From Membranipora membranacea (lineage: Eukaryota > Bryozoa > Gymnolaemata > Cheilostomatida > Membraniporidae): a DNA stretch of 64,000 nt. Every line of letters starts with the position of its first letter. Position 1 is the first letter of the stretch. Below the pieces are notes generated by a model, which was not told the origin of the DNA, searched no databases, and saw nothing but the letters and a program-made list of their open reading frames with translations. This document shows, in pieces, positions 50,190 to 63,100 of the stretch. The position numbers and the translations under genes are program-made. The stretch lies in assembly GCA_914767715.1 (NCBI GenBank), contig OU612071.1, positions 6,183,493 through 6,247,492 on the forward strand, in the 5' to 3' direction.

Positions 50190-52550
50190 ATAGACAAAAT
50201 TGCACCCAAATCACTCACTCAGAATGTGTATAGTTCCATCATTAACGGCACACAATAAAATGTATAAACATACAAATATTCACATAGCCTCTTGATCCCT
50301 GCAATATCTTGACTTCACTAGAATCGGACCACTATCTTATATTGCTCACACTGAAACAATTTAAGATGAGGGGAGATAAACATAGATACACTGTATTACA
50401 ATTGCTGTCTCAATTGTTTAGGGTAAAAGGATCTTCTGACCTTATACTGGTTAATAATTCCTGAAGAGTTTGACAAAGGGAGTACATGAAAATCAATCAA
50501 AAAAATTGTTGCTATCAGAGCCTGAAAAAGAAGAAAATACTATGTTGAATTTAGTTCATCGATTTTACATTGTATATTTTGAATGAATAGCATTCATATA
50601 AAATATCCAAGCTCTCTGGTTGCGGCTAGGTTAATTGCAAAGACGAAACATATACTTTTATGTGATACACATTATAAGCGCTGTAATGTTTTACAAACTA
50701 GAGCATTAATTGTAATAATTACTGCGGCATATTATATTAAACACCCTGTAGTATTTAAAGTGGCTCGACCTGTATATAAGGGCCAGTCAACGTAAAGCGA
50801 TCACCCAGCCATATCAAATTCAAATGGGGTTAGCAGCATTCAAATTCCTTCTGCTTTTTCGGAAATAAGAGGAGCAGTAGTGAATTTGTTTTGATAGGAA
50901 TCAGATGTGCTGATGCGTAATTGTGTGATACACATGCTCAATAAATTTTCCTCCCAAAAATTTCATCGGAAGGTGGTGAAAATACATCTGATGTCATCCA
51001 AAATTGCCCAGTTCCAATGATTTCAAATCATCCGCTTCAAATTATACAAGGTCTTATTGGTCAATTTTGACGTTATGATTTATGGTTTCAGAGGTTGCCT
51101 AGATACCGTTGTCAAGATTGAAACTGAACGTTGTAATAAAATCCTATAATCCTAAGTGTGATGATCCAACATAACAATAGCTATATCATAGGCTTCTATT
51201 CAACTTTATTTATGGGTGTCTGCGAATCACAATCTCTTATATAACACACTTGACCACTTGAAAACGCAACGTGGACTGGCTGTTAGAGGCGGAGACCAAG
51301 GCCATTCTCCGCCTCTAATTACACTGATCAGCCAATGGTCTAGCTTGTCACCAGAAAATACTAATTATGATTAATCCCCGTGCACCCCCTCATTAGCCTA
51401 GTACTTTAAGTTTTTTTTCTTCTGGCTCTTCCTATTTTCTTTTTTTATATCACTTTAGTGGCAACTATATCTACACATATATATATTCTTTGATATACAG
51501 AGTTTTCTCATTCTACGCAATCCTAAATGGCGAAAAGCTGACTCTCGTTCCAGGTTCAGGGACTTTATAAAAGCTGCTGACTACCAAGCAGTTCAATGAG
51601 TGATTCCTGCAAGTGCACTATCAGATACCATTTGATTGACCAACACAAAGCTCTGATATTCTTTCACCGCAAGGCTATAAAATAACCCTGCATGATGATG
51701 AGAGGTTTGCTATCAAAAATTGGGACCGTACTTTAATATATATATGTATTTTTTACTTGGATTTTTATATTGCATTATATTTTTATAGTTTCCTCATAAT
51801 TTGGAATTTCCGTATTTCCGTTGATTGTGCAATAACCATAGGTTACGTGCTGCTACCCTACTATAAAAAGTAATGAAATGTGATTTCCAAATTGCAGCTT
51901 TCAATCAAATAGAAGGTTTGAAGTTTGAATTTTTTACCAAAAAAGAGTTTAGGTCATTATCGATGATATTTGCAGTTTATTGTATCATCCTAAGCTCAAT
52001 TACAAAAGAACAAGCATAAATATACTGAAGCTTGGTTGAGTTTTACAATACATGACATCTGACACTTTTCTGTGCCCTGTTTTAAATAAGAGTTATCTCC
52101 TCCTGCCGAACACAAATTTATCATGGCTTATCATGTAGCCTGTGCTAAATTTGCAGAAATAACATCCATTGGGGTAGGGTAAGGGTCCAGCCCTGCAAGT
52201 AAGTTATACCTCATCATAAGAACTTTCACATATCTGCAGGACAAAAAAATCTGAGCATGCATGATAAAGTTATTGAATGCAACAGTGTATTGTGCACCCT
52301 GATCACTGTCAATAGCTCTACTACCCCATACATCAAAGGATGATTTATAGCATTCATTATGCAACCAAAAATCACTATGTAAAACTGTTAGTAAACAGTA
52401 AACAAAAGAGGGATATCCCCAACCACAAGATCAGCTGATTCATTCATAAGTATAAGACGTTCAGTTTGGTCCGAAAACAATCATTATACGAAAGCATTTA
52501 TAGTCATTGCATACAAAGTCAAAATAAGTTCAAAAGATAAGAAGATAAAT
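50190..52550. other. Gene-free interval upstream of the THAP transposase relic
   Basis: No exon could be supported. The only structure noted is a perfect 13-bp-arm hairpin (TTAGAGGCGGAGA / TCTCCGCCTCTAA) at 51283-51318. Confidence 0.5.
51283..51318. repeat. Hairpin with 13-bp perfect arms
   Basis: TTAGAGGCGGAGA, a 10-base loop, then TCTCCGCCTCTAA. It is GC-rich compared with its surroundings and no T-run follows. Confidence 0.8.
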
Positions 52551-52551
52551 A

Positions 52552-54957
52552 ATGCCAGCAGCTAGTTGTGCAGCTATGGGTTGCACTAATCACTCGAGGA
52601 AATTATCTAACATCAAGAAGCAGCCATGTAAAAAACACACTGGACAAAATAAGGGTAAGATCAGTTTTTATTTTCCTCATGATTATTCCAAGCATTATAA
52701 GTAATGAACCAAAACTTAACAGATTTTGATATTAAATCACGCATATACACGTCTGAAAGTTCAGAAATGGTAATTGCAAATACTGCTGCACTAGCCTTTT
52801 CATGCAGCCATGGGTTTTGATTTTTTGGTCCAGAACCCACGTGACAAGGCTGCTGCTGCACCATTTATCATCTTTCTTTATTATTATTAGTCTGATCTGA
52901 GCTATCTGTTACAATGTATGAAATTTGAAGATTACCGAGCAAGCTTTGATAAATTTATAAAGATTTATATAAATTATCAAAATCATTTAAATAAAACGAT
53001 TTTTTTACTTCAATATTATCTTTTACAGGATTATGTGGATGTCTACCATTTACACATTTTAAATTTCCGACTGATAACCTAAAGTGGAAGAATTGGGTCA
53101 CCTTGATCAATCGACAAAAAAGCGAAACTGATAAAACTTTGTGGGTCCCAGAGAGTAATTCGAGAGCATGCAGTGTTCATTTTGTGGATGGTCTACCCAC
53201 TGATAAAAATCCCAATCCTACGCAGAAGCTTGGATACGATGCAACACTGAAGATTAGCACTTTACTGAGGAACCCAAGGAATCCAAATAAAAACATATCA
53301 GTAGAAACAGGAACAACCAGCAGCTCGGAGCCACTAATGATATCAGACAGATCTAGTCAACCAGGGCCATCTAATATTTCCTCTCACAAAACAAATACAG
53401 CTATTTTGGAAACATTATTTGATGATGAGTGCTTTAGTGAAATCGAGACTAAACCTCTGGTCAATATTCAGGAAGGGCTGGATGCCGCTGCCACTAATGA
53501 GCTACATAGACCATGTATGCCCCAACCTCTGCAGCTGAAAATAACAATCATGAACTGTTGGAGGCTAATGGAAAACTCAGGGCCAAATCTATGGTATTGA
53601 GAGCCAAAACTGCCCAGCTCAAACTTCACCAGCGTCCGTACCACAAAAAGCTCTTGAAATCAGACCAAGATGCGTCATTTTACACTGGTGTCCCAAAGGT
53701 GAAGATTTTTGAACTATTAGCTGAACTCTATAGTCAGTTCTATGTAATGAAGAAAACAAAACCTGTCACCCATATCGCACAGCTTAAGTACAAAAGATTT
53801 CAGAACCTCCGTAAGAATACACATGTCAAGCTGTGCAATGAAGATCGGCTGCTGCTAGTGTTAATGAGGCTTAGACTTGGACTTTTACGCAAGGATCTAG
53901 CTGACAGGTAAATATAATATTTGAATATGTAAGAGCAATATGTGGTAAACAATACACCAATTGTTACCCATTTCTTACAATGTACATGCACTGTACATAA
54001 TGTTACAACAGCTGAAAGGTCTTGGTGCAAGCTAAAGTGCAAAATTATTAGCTACAAAAAATAAGACGTACCTTTTATTTATCAGGCTTTGTCGGTCATT
54101 ATTAGAAGGGAACACCCATTGGATCACAAAATATTCTAGATTGATTAATTATTTAAATCTCTTTATAAACTATCATTTTAACTAAATGTTTTTAAAAAAA
54201 AATTTATTTATAGATTTGACATCAGTGAGACCAGTGTTACGGAAATTCTCAACTGTACCCTACCGCTCCTCGCCAAAGTGCTGTAGCATCTCATTGTCTT
54301 TTACACTGTGGAAAAAATCGCTAAAACTATCCCCAAAGAATACTCGAACTACGTTGTATTATTGACTGCACCGAGTTCACCATTCAAAAACCTAAGGACC
54401 TTAAAAACCAAGCAGCAACATAGTCCGAATACAAACATAACAATACTGTAAAGTGCCTGGTCGCTATTACACCTCAAGGTAGCATCTGCTCTTTATCTGA
54501 GCTGTATGCTGGAAGAAGCACAGATAGATTTATTACTAGAGACTCCAATTTTTTTGACTATATTAATCCAAATGACCGACTAATGGCAGATAGAGGCTTT
54601 GCATTGTCACAGGAGCTACTTAGCAGGCATGCTGAGCTGATTATACCACCAGCAGGAAAAGGAACCACCCAGATGACTTCTAGACAAGTACAGGATACAA
54701 AGAGGGTGGCTAATGTACGGATACATGTGGAGCGTGTTATTAGAAGACTCAAAGTATTTCGTATTCTTTCTTCAACTTTAGATAACAAAACACTTAGGCA
54801 TGCTAATGAAAGTTTATTTATATGTGCAGCACTCACAAATCTACAGCCACCAATAGTCAGTTGCTGGAATACAGCTGATACACTCACTGCACATACATAT
54901 GAGGTGCATCACAGCCAGGTTTTTTTTCGGAACCAAATCAGGGCCACAAACTTATGA
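52552..54957 (+). pseudogene. THAP + DDE transposase (Harbinger/ISL2EU-like), broken
   Basis: Exons 52552-52654, 53029-53911 and 54213-54957 keep good splice sites and agreeing phases. The THAP-type zinc finger is split over exons 1-2 (CAAMGC ... FKFPTD ... ACSVHF, then PTDKNPNPTQKLGYD). A coiled-coil stretch follows, then the DDE domain: TGVPKVKIFELL, LLLVLMRLRLGLL, first D in IDCTEF, second in ADRGF, E in HVERVIRRLK. Breaks: a frameshift near 53515, TAG at 54284-54286, a one-base shift near 54350 and TAG at 54421-54423. The catalytic motifs survive in separate frames, so it is a fairly young but dead copy. Terminal repeats were not found. Confidence 0.85.
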
Positions 54958-55263
54958 ATGTCATGTGTAACAGTTGTATAAGTTCTGGCTAGGTAATAAG
55001 GTATTCCTGGTAAGCTAAAACAAAAAAGTGTGGGTTCTTTCTTTCTTATCTCAATGTCGACAAAGGAAGTATGCTGAAATCTAGATGTCAACATGATCGG
55101 CTAACCCCTTCAATATACTAAGCTGCCAACAATCCACCGAGCTCACTGCCAATGTGAGATCGGACATAATCTGAGCCCAACAGACTCTTGCCCCTCCTTA
55201 CCCCCCCCCCCCCCCCCCAAGACAATAATTGGCATGCCTTGCACCGAGCCCTCACTTACACAG

Positions 55264-55414
55264 GCGTTATATTGGTTAAAATCGTTGGTTAAAATCCCAA
55301 GGTTTCATCACTCATCGCATCCTGAAGAAAGGGTGGCGAGATAGGGTGCCAATTTGCTCTCAGTTTGTAGGCAGATCGGAGCACACTCTAACCAACTGAG
55401 CCACCTCCTACTAC
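55264..55414 (-). mobile_element. tRNA-derived SINE, family 1, copy 2 (internally deleted)
   Basis: Shares TTTGCTCTCAGTTTGTAGGC, GGAGCACACT and the box A end (CTAACCAACTGAGCCACCTCC on the plus strand) with 12543-12815. It lacks box B and the adjoining region, so it is a deleted copy in the same orientation. Confidence 0.7.
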
Positions 55415-55511
55415 TATTGTATAACACCCTTCACATTTTTAGCAACAAGACCAACAACTATTTTAAATTACTTAAAAATGAACATTCAACTAACCACCAC
55501 TCAATATCTAG

Positions 55512-55617
55512 ACCAAGTTTGGTCCATTTGCCTGCATCCGCAGGTCAAGCCGTGGTGTGACCAGTGGAGAGGGAGCAACAGGAATGCAGGTAATTGGATT
55601 AAACTTGTTCTACCCAA
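55512..55617. repeat. Foldback repeat 'AGACCAAGTTTGGTC', copy 3
   Basis: Opens AGACCAAGTTTGGTCCATTT and contains TGTGACCAGTGGAGAGGGAG and GGAATGCAGG. It ends with AAACTTGTTCTACCC. Confidence 0.7.
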
Positions 55618-56203
55618 TATCTGGTGTCAGGATGGAAACTGATTCTACAATCCAAGCTCGCTGTTTTAAATACATACCTAAGCGTACTGTTTCTTCTTAA
55701 CTCCTACGAGTACAACAAACTTTCTATCCTGCTGCTTCTTTGTCAAATGTTATGGACAAGCTAAGCTTTAGTAACTTCTTCAACACACTGTATGATTCAA
55801 AATCTGCTATTACTCAAATCTATTATATTTAACCAATAAATAGATGTTTGAAAAGATTAATCAATAATCTTTGACAAAGGTTTTGAATGAACGATTGCAT
55901 CATGTTTTTCCCTGAACCTTCCAGGATGACTGGAAATTCCGGCTAACTGTGATGCAATTCAGGGTTTAATCTTTACTTTGGCCGGTTCATTTATTGATTG
56001 AAACTAAATCTGCTTTGTTATCCATTAGATGCCGGCTGTCAAGAGTTTAGTGTGAGAGGGGTAGAGCTAGATAAAATTTGATCCATTTTTCCAGCAAATT
56101 CCAACGCTGGTAAAATGGATAAAACTTGATCTAGGGGACAGAACGAGTCTGATCCAGTTTACCATCATAATACATAGTTGTTCTCCATCCCACCCCAGTT
56201 GCT

Positions 56204-56320
56204 CTCCTACCACTAGTCACACCGCGGACATAAAGGACTGCGGCGTGACCAGTGGACGGGGACCAGCTCCAAATGCAGGCAAATTGAACAAACTTGGTCT
56301 AGGGAAGGGGGCTCAAACTA
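56204..56320. repeat. Foldback repeat 'AGACCAAGTTTGGTC', copy 4
   Basis: GTTGCTCTCCTACCACTAGT, CACACCGCGG, GCGGCGTGACCAGTGGACGG and the terminal AAACTTGGTCTAGG place it in the family. Its inner arms are the best preserved. Confidence 0.7.
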
Positions 56321-56329
56321 TATAGGAAC

Positions 56330-59300
56330 CACAAAGTAATCTATATTACACAATGAGAACACGAGACAAGTTGGCAACTGCCCACCAATTGAATCCAGTT
56401 AAATGATAGCCCCAAACTTCTACAAGATATTGTTCATGATTCTTTTTCACTGCTAAATAGAGGTTCATTGATGGAGACTAGAATTCTTATTAGCAAAAAT
56501 ATTGCAGAAAAATACTTTATATGCATAGAAGTTTTTATGGCACCATGGTAGAAAAGCAATGGGTAACTTTTCATAATTACCTAGAAATAGAACAACCTCA
56601 CAAATTTCATTCCTGTAGATTGCTATCATCAAATTATACTTTAGTTCATATTATTGGTCAAACCCAATACTTATTGTATCGTGAGAACGTTTGGCTGCTC
56701 AACCAAAATTGGTTCATTATTGACTCACCAAACATTGAAAAAAGTTGAGGCTTTGATAAAATACACAATTATTTCAATATAAAAAACTATGAATAAAAAA
56801 AATAATTACTTGCTATTGAAGAGCAAATATCCTACCAAGCTTTTATCGAGACATAATGCTTGCTACAATCTCAATAAAAGGCAAATGTATGGCACTAGAG
56901 TTGACTTTTTAGTAAATATCCAAAGTGTAGACAACTTCTGGCAAGAATATGGCACAACGCCACGGTAATGAGTGAATACCATTCTATATGCAGTTCATTC
57001 CAAGAGCCCTTTTGGATGTGACCTTCACCTTTGAAGTAGAAAACTAAGGTGTGAGTATCTGCTTGAGTTTGTGACCTAAAAACAATAGAAGGAAGTATGT
57101 TAGAATTAGAGACATTATTTTCTAAGTTGGACATGCTTACGACAATAAAAATCAAGAAATACCAGTAGAGTGTGAATGGAAACTAGGAAGGGTATTATTG
57201 ATAGTATATGAACTGGATATTGCAGTTATCCAATTAGATTGAAAAACTAACAGGCCAAGTAAAAATTGGCAATAAGAGCAGTAAACAACAATACAGCGGG
57301 AAATAGGAGTTGTCTTATGATACTATTGAGGGGATAACTTCAGCAAGTTTGATACTTAGTGGATTGTGTAACCAGGACAAAACTTTCTAAAACTAGTATT
57401 CTTTTAGATTATGAAAATCCTGAGGGTATTTCAACAATTAAAATCAAGGAGCCATTTGAAGCTATAAGCTTGCTAATACTCCATTCGAACCCTGCGCTAT
57501 TTCGACTAGGTAATTCCAAAAATATGGTCAAAAACGATCATTCCTAATTTATAAATTCATGACCTAAGAAAAGGTTTCAAATATATTAATGAAGAGCACG
57601 AGGCTCTTTCCGAATGAACACACTCTGATGCTGTGATATACAATTGCATGTATATCTCTGATCGATAGAGAGTGAATCATTTCACTTAGCATGAGAACCA
57701 TCACAAGGAATTTGGTGTGACGACCCGTGTTAAATGTTACACACTCACTGAGTTCACTTTATCTGTCCAGTATTAAGACTTCCAATAATACAATGCGTAC
57801 AAAAATTTTCAGGTTTTGGTTTTGCTTAATTCCCTCTCCGGGGTGGCCACTCGTTTTTGGATTGCCGAAACTATTCAAGCCAACACAGCAGGTTGAATAA
57901 ATCAATGCATAAACCTTTCTGCTGAGTCGCTGAATATCAAAAAACTTCGAATGGTCAGCTCAAGAATCATAGTTGTCCAGCTTGACTCTATATTTTCTTA
58001 AATTCCCTCTCCCAGTCTTTTAAATTGTATGAAAATGGCAGTCAGTAATCAGTTGCAACACATTATGGACAACACCATAATATTTCGTCTTTGCAACTTC
58101 AATCCTCAGTTGAGAAGAGTACGAGGGCGTAATTATAGACATTATTAATATTTCATCTTTAGGTACTAATAGTATACAATGTGAATTAAAATGTTTTAAC
58201 CAATGTTATATATATCATCGGCCAAATATTTCTATTTGCACTCACCTTTGAATTCTACCAACTTCCAGAAAATTCTACCCACAAGGCTGATATTAACATG
58301 ACTATATTAGTACTGAGAAAGCCGATATAACTTCACTCTCTCACCGATGTGACAATTTTAAGTTTACAGATATTTCTGATTTCTCACCATACCCAAAATA
58401 AGAGATCATTTGGTACCGAGGGGGGGGGGGGTGTGATGCAATTTTCTCTGATGGTTGTTTATTTGTAAATGAAAACATCAGCATCATATACAATAATTTT
58501 TTTACACTTTATGATAGTTCAGTAATGTTTGAAATATTTGAAGTTGAAGTATATAGGTGTGTTTGCATAGCGGATGATACACATTTCATATAAGCTTTTG
58601 AGCAACAGTGAAGTAGAAACAACCTTGTTATTTGGTAACTCCTTTGAAACGACCGGAGTTAGAATTTCTAAGACCTTTGAGTCACCATCAGAAATGGATT
58701 GATGCTATGAAAATAAAAGTCTTGCAGTCAGAAAGTGAGCTGATGAGCACTGGGAGCTCGTAGCATCATCACATTTAACTCGCAGTGATTTTAGCACCAC
58801 TCTACTTTGACATACCAAGCAAAAAGCTTAATATAATACACCAAATTAAGCAATGATATCTGAAGAGAAAATCTGAATCTCGAGATTATGTACACTGTGA
58901 CTGCAAATGAGTCAAGTGGCAAACTTTTACACGTCCGATCACTTTTACACAGTCTGCTTGTACTTCATTTAATCAAAAATCAAATAAGCCACTTGAGTGT
59001 GTAACATATATAATGTTAGTAAGTGAGACAGGACACAGCTAATATGGATGGCTAATGGCGGTGAAAAAAATCGAGCTAGCCTTTCAGTTTCTATTTCATC
59101 ACAATGATGCGTTTGCGGTTGAGATTTTGGCTTATCTTATTGGAAAACATAGAAACATTTCCACTGGCTGCGAGTGAAAATACCTGCAAGTGATCAACAT
59201 GGTGTCACATGAATATTTTTATCAATAAAATGGCCCTAAGCGCTCTTCAAATCTAAATTTCCATGCCCGATACCTATATTCTCAATGATAAGTTATATGA

Positions 59301-60180
59301 TACAGGCACTAGCCATGCACAACCAGATTGCGTCGCGTCATGGATTTCGCAATAATTAAGTAGGACAAAAACTGATGCTATTTTTGCACATATTGTCCAC
59401 TCTAGAGTATATAATAACTCTATCGGAGTTTAATGAAATCGTTGCTCTGTGATCATGTCACAGAATGAACGACATAGGGTCCAATTACATTGTTACATAG
59501 CCAATTAAAACACAGATATGTAGGTCATTCAGGTCAACAGGTCAGAATACCATGTGTGTCAATGTCAAGGTTACACAGAGAAAAATAAGGGAGTAAATCG
59601 CAACGATATTTGACCTTTTTATATTCCAGTCAGAGAAAATGTGAATAGTAGTATTTAAATGTGTACGCAGGGAGAAATAATATATTACATGATTCTCCTC
59701 TGGCACTCGATAGGTAACTGACAGAGGACCAAATTGACCCTAGGGACACCAGGCTGACCAGTTCTCTAGACCAATCGCACGATAGCAAGAGGGCACCGAA
59801 ACCAAGATCAAACAAACTCCAACCATTGTCCGAAGACTCCCGCAACACTCACTCCAAGCAGCAAGCACTATGCTACTCCATTGTTTCCAAAATGCCAGAT
59901 TTAGCAGTTTTAAAGCAGATTACAACCACAAAAGTTATATTTTAATATTTGATGCATGATGACTTCCTTTTTCTAAATTTATATGTAATAAATAAATATT
60001 AAATTAAAAATATTGAAATATTACAGTTGCACACTCTCATCCGCCATTTTGTTTCCGTAGTAGAAAAACCTAAGATGATTGGCTTAATTGAAATTCACAA
60101 ACCAATCACAAAACAGTGTTTGGTGGGTATTTAAATTTCCTCGGTTTTAACTGTTGAGCAAATAAAGAAGTAATCTTTGA
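56330..60180. other. Gene-free interval before the Kolobok-like gene
   Basis: No exon with motif or splice support was seen on either strand. It has a poly-G run near 58421 and one GTTGTC-type hairpin near 57308-57340. Confidence 0.5.
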
Positions 60181-60186
60181 ATAACA

Positions 60187-63100
60187 ATGGCACCTAAATG
60201 TTTTGTTTGTGGGCAGGCAAGGACCTATAGAGACCCTGTATTTCTCTGCCCTACTTCAGGTGATGATTTTGTTCTATGGTGTAGTAAACTGCCCACCCTT
60301 GCCCAGAGTGCCAACCTAAAACCACTCAATGCAGCAGACATTTTGAGAGAGAGTGTGTTGTAAGAGTGAGGTGTGGGAGTAAGAGCATGTATGCTCTGCT
60401 TGCTCATGCTGTGCCTTCTCTGGCCATACAGACTAAAGAGGTGAGTCATAACATACTTTATGAGGCATACAACTTATAGCTCATGTGCTGAAATGAATGA
60501 ATGATTCTTAGCAGTCCAAGCAGAACAACCGGCCACAGGCAGTTCCTAGAGTGTTCCATGTCATCACACTATCCTTCATAAGGTTGGTTGGTCTGACCTA
60601 GTATGCTAAGACAGGCGGCTATGTCTGACAATGGTCCTATTCAGTCACACCAAAAAGTATGTTTTTCCATCTTGACAAACCTCCAAAAAGACTGAGTGCT
60701 ACAACTGAAGTAGTCTTCCATTAGTAATTGAGTATATGTTACTCCTTGGTTGCTAATGATTGTGACTAAGGTAAAGTATTTTTGCTGCAAACCTCTGTGT
60801 GATTGTGAGCAGCTGGCTATGTTAGGGTGTGCAGTACCATAGTCAACCTTTTAACAGCAACGTTTATCGTTGTCATTGAAGGTGGAAGGTTTGGGCAGTA
60901 TATGTACCCATCGTCACCAGGACCACTCTAAATTTCTCATAATCAATTCTTTGACGGTCTTTCATTCGCATGGCATGCCTGCCAGCTTGTAACATAGCCA
61001 TGCGAATGGCCTGATAAATACAATCAGGTGGGGACGTTAGCTCGGTGAAAAGCCGAGGGGTTCTGGCAGGTACTATTGCATAAGTGTTGTTCTATTTTCT
61101 AGCCTACTGTTGATAACCATCCTATGACTGTTGCAAGTAAACTTCGTTTTTTATTATTAATGGCAATGTTTAACACTTGTTTTGAATTCATTACAGTTAT
61201 TTTTGCACTTCTCACTTCTATTCACTCGCGGTGAAATAAAAATCACCATGGTGGCAAAGTCGAGTTCTCATTTGACTTTATTTTCTTTCATGCTCACACT
61301 GCTCTCCCTGTATTATCGGTAAGTTGTCAGGTGGTAAACCTACACATGAGCTGCTAGGAGTATGTGATCAGCAATAAGCAGCTCGGAACCTTGACAGTCT
61401 AGCCTCTATCACTGTTGAAGGATACAATGTGTATACCCTACCCTTCCCTGGTCTTATTTTTTAGAAAGTTGTCTTCCCACAGTGTAAAAGAAGGCAACTC
61501 ACTGGCTTTTATTTGGGTAATCAAGTGATGTGAATGTTATAGTGATCAGTGACAAAAGTATCAAAGTCTGTAGAACTCTTTTGCTAACAATCATGAGACC
61601 AGCTACACCTTTCAAAGTTAGCAGTGAAGCTACCCTGCTGTTGTATTTTTTCAAGCAACTGTATAAGAAATATAAATCACAAACCATATCTGTATTCATT
61701 TCAAAATACATTCACACAGGAAAAAGGAGTCATGTGTGACATAATAGGTCGTGAGATCGCTGGATGTGAGCATGATTATGCTAAGGTACCACCGCCTGCT
61801 GCCATCCCACCACCACCTAAGGAGCAGCCAGCAACATCTACGCCAGCAGCACATTCCTGTATCAGTTCTGTCTTGTCAGATTCCAGGACAACATCTGATT
61901 ACTGTATGTCATTTCTGGAAAAATAGACAAAATTACACTTTTAAGAATGAGATTGATGTGTTTAGTGATACAATTGCAAGGACAGTCAGCAATACATATC
62001 TTGAAGCAAGGAGTTGGCCAAATTTCATTAATAAGTTCCTGGAGTTCTTGTCTGACAAAAAAGAGAACACAACTGGCAACAGGAAAATTGTATCATTAGA
62101 TTTAGCATTTTGGACGTATTTGCAGTACATATATATATATATATATTTATACTATATAGTGAATACTACAGTGTCGATTCATTTGGAACAAAGTTCCTTA
62201 TAACAAAGCAAGCTCTTCACTCTTGCAATGGAAACCATGTCTTATTTAATCACTCATTGATTCTAATAATTTACATAATTTCTAATAACTATTTCTTGGA
62301 TGAACGTGTAGTGGTGACAGGTGATGGTCGATTCGACTCACCCAGACATTCGACCAGATACTGCCACTATCTGTTCGTAGACTATGTAAGTAGAGCAGCC
62401 TTTGCTGGTCATGAGATCATTGATTCCAACAAAGAATGAAGGCGATTACCAACAGTCAGCAGTGCTTGTTTGTACCAGGCTTATCGATATACTCTAACAT
62501 CTTCACTGCATCTAAGAAAAGAAATAACAACCGAAACATTTATATTTTAAACTATTAATAATTCAATCTAAATTGTATATGCAGGAAACAGGAAAAGTGT
62601 GTAAAAGTATAGTAACACAGAGCAGCACAGTTGGAAGCGCAACTGCCGCTGAGAAAGCCGGTTTCATCGAGGGCTTGGAGGAGATCACCTCCGCAGGTGT
62701 CGAAGTAGGCTGTGTTGCTACTGATGGGCACACAGGTAAAATATACACTACACATGTGATTCATTCAATGGAAAAGGGATATATACATTGTTAGCTTATG
62801 AGTAGTAAATTATGAAATTTTATGGATTTTCCATGAAAAATTGGTTTGTAGATCCACACCGAACACAAAGCGACCCATATAATAACGATGATAATAATTT
62901 GCTATTATTTGTTCTTCATAGGAATAGGTGCCTACATGAGAACGGTCCATCCGGAGAAGAACCACCAACTAGATGTGTGGCACGTATGCAAGGGTTTCGT
63001 AAAGAAACTGATTGCTGGTGCCACAAATGAGGTAAGAACTTAGGTCAATATAAATTAATAACTTTCATGCATTTTCCTACTGGGAGAAAGGTCTTATATA

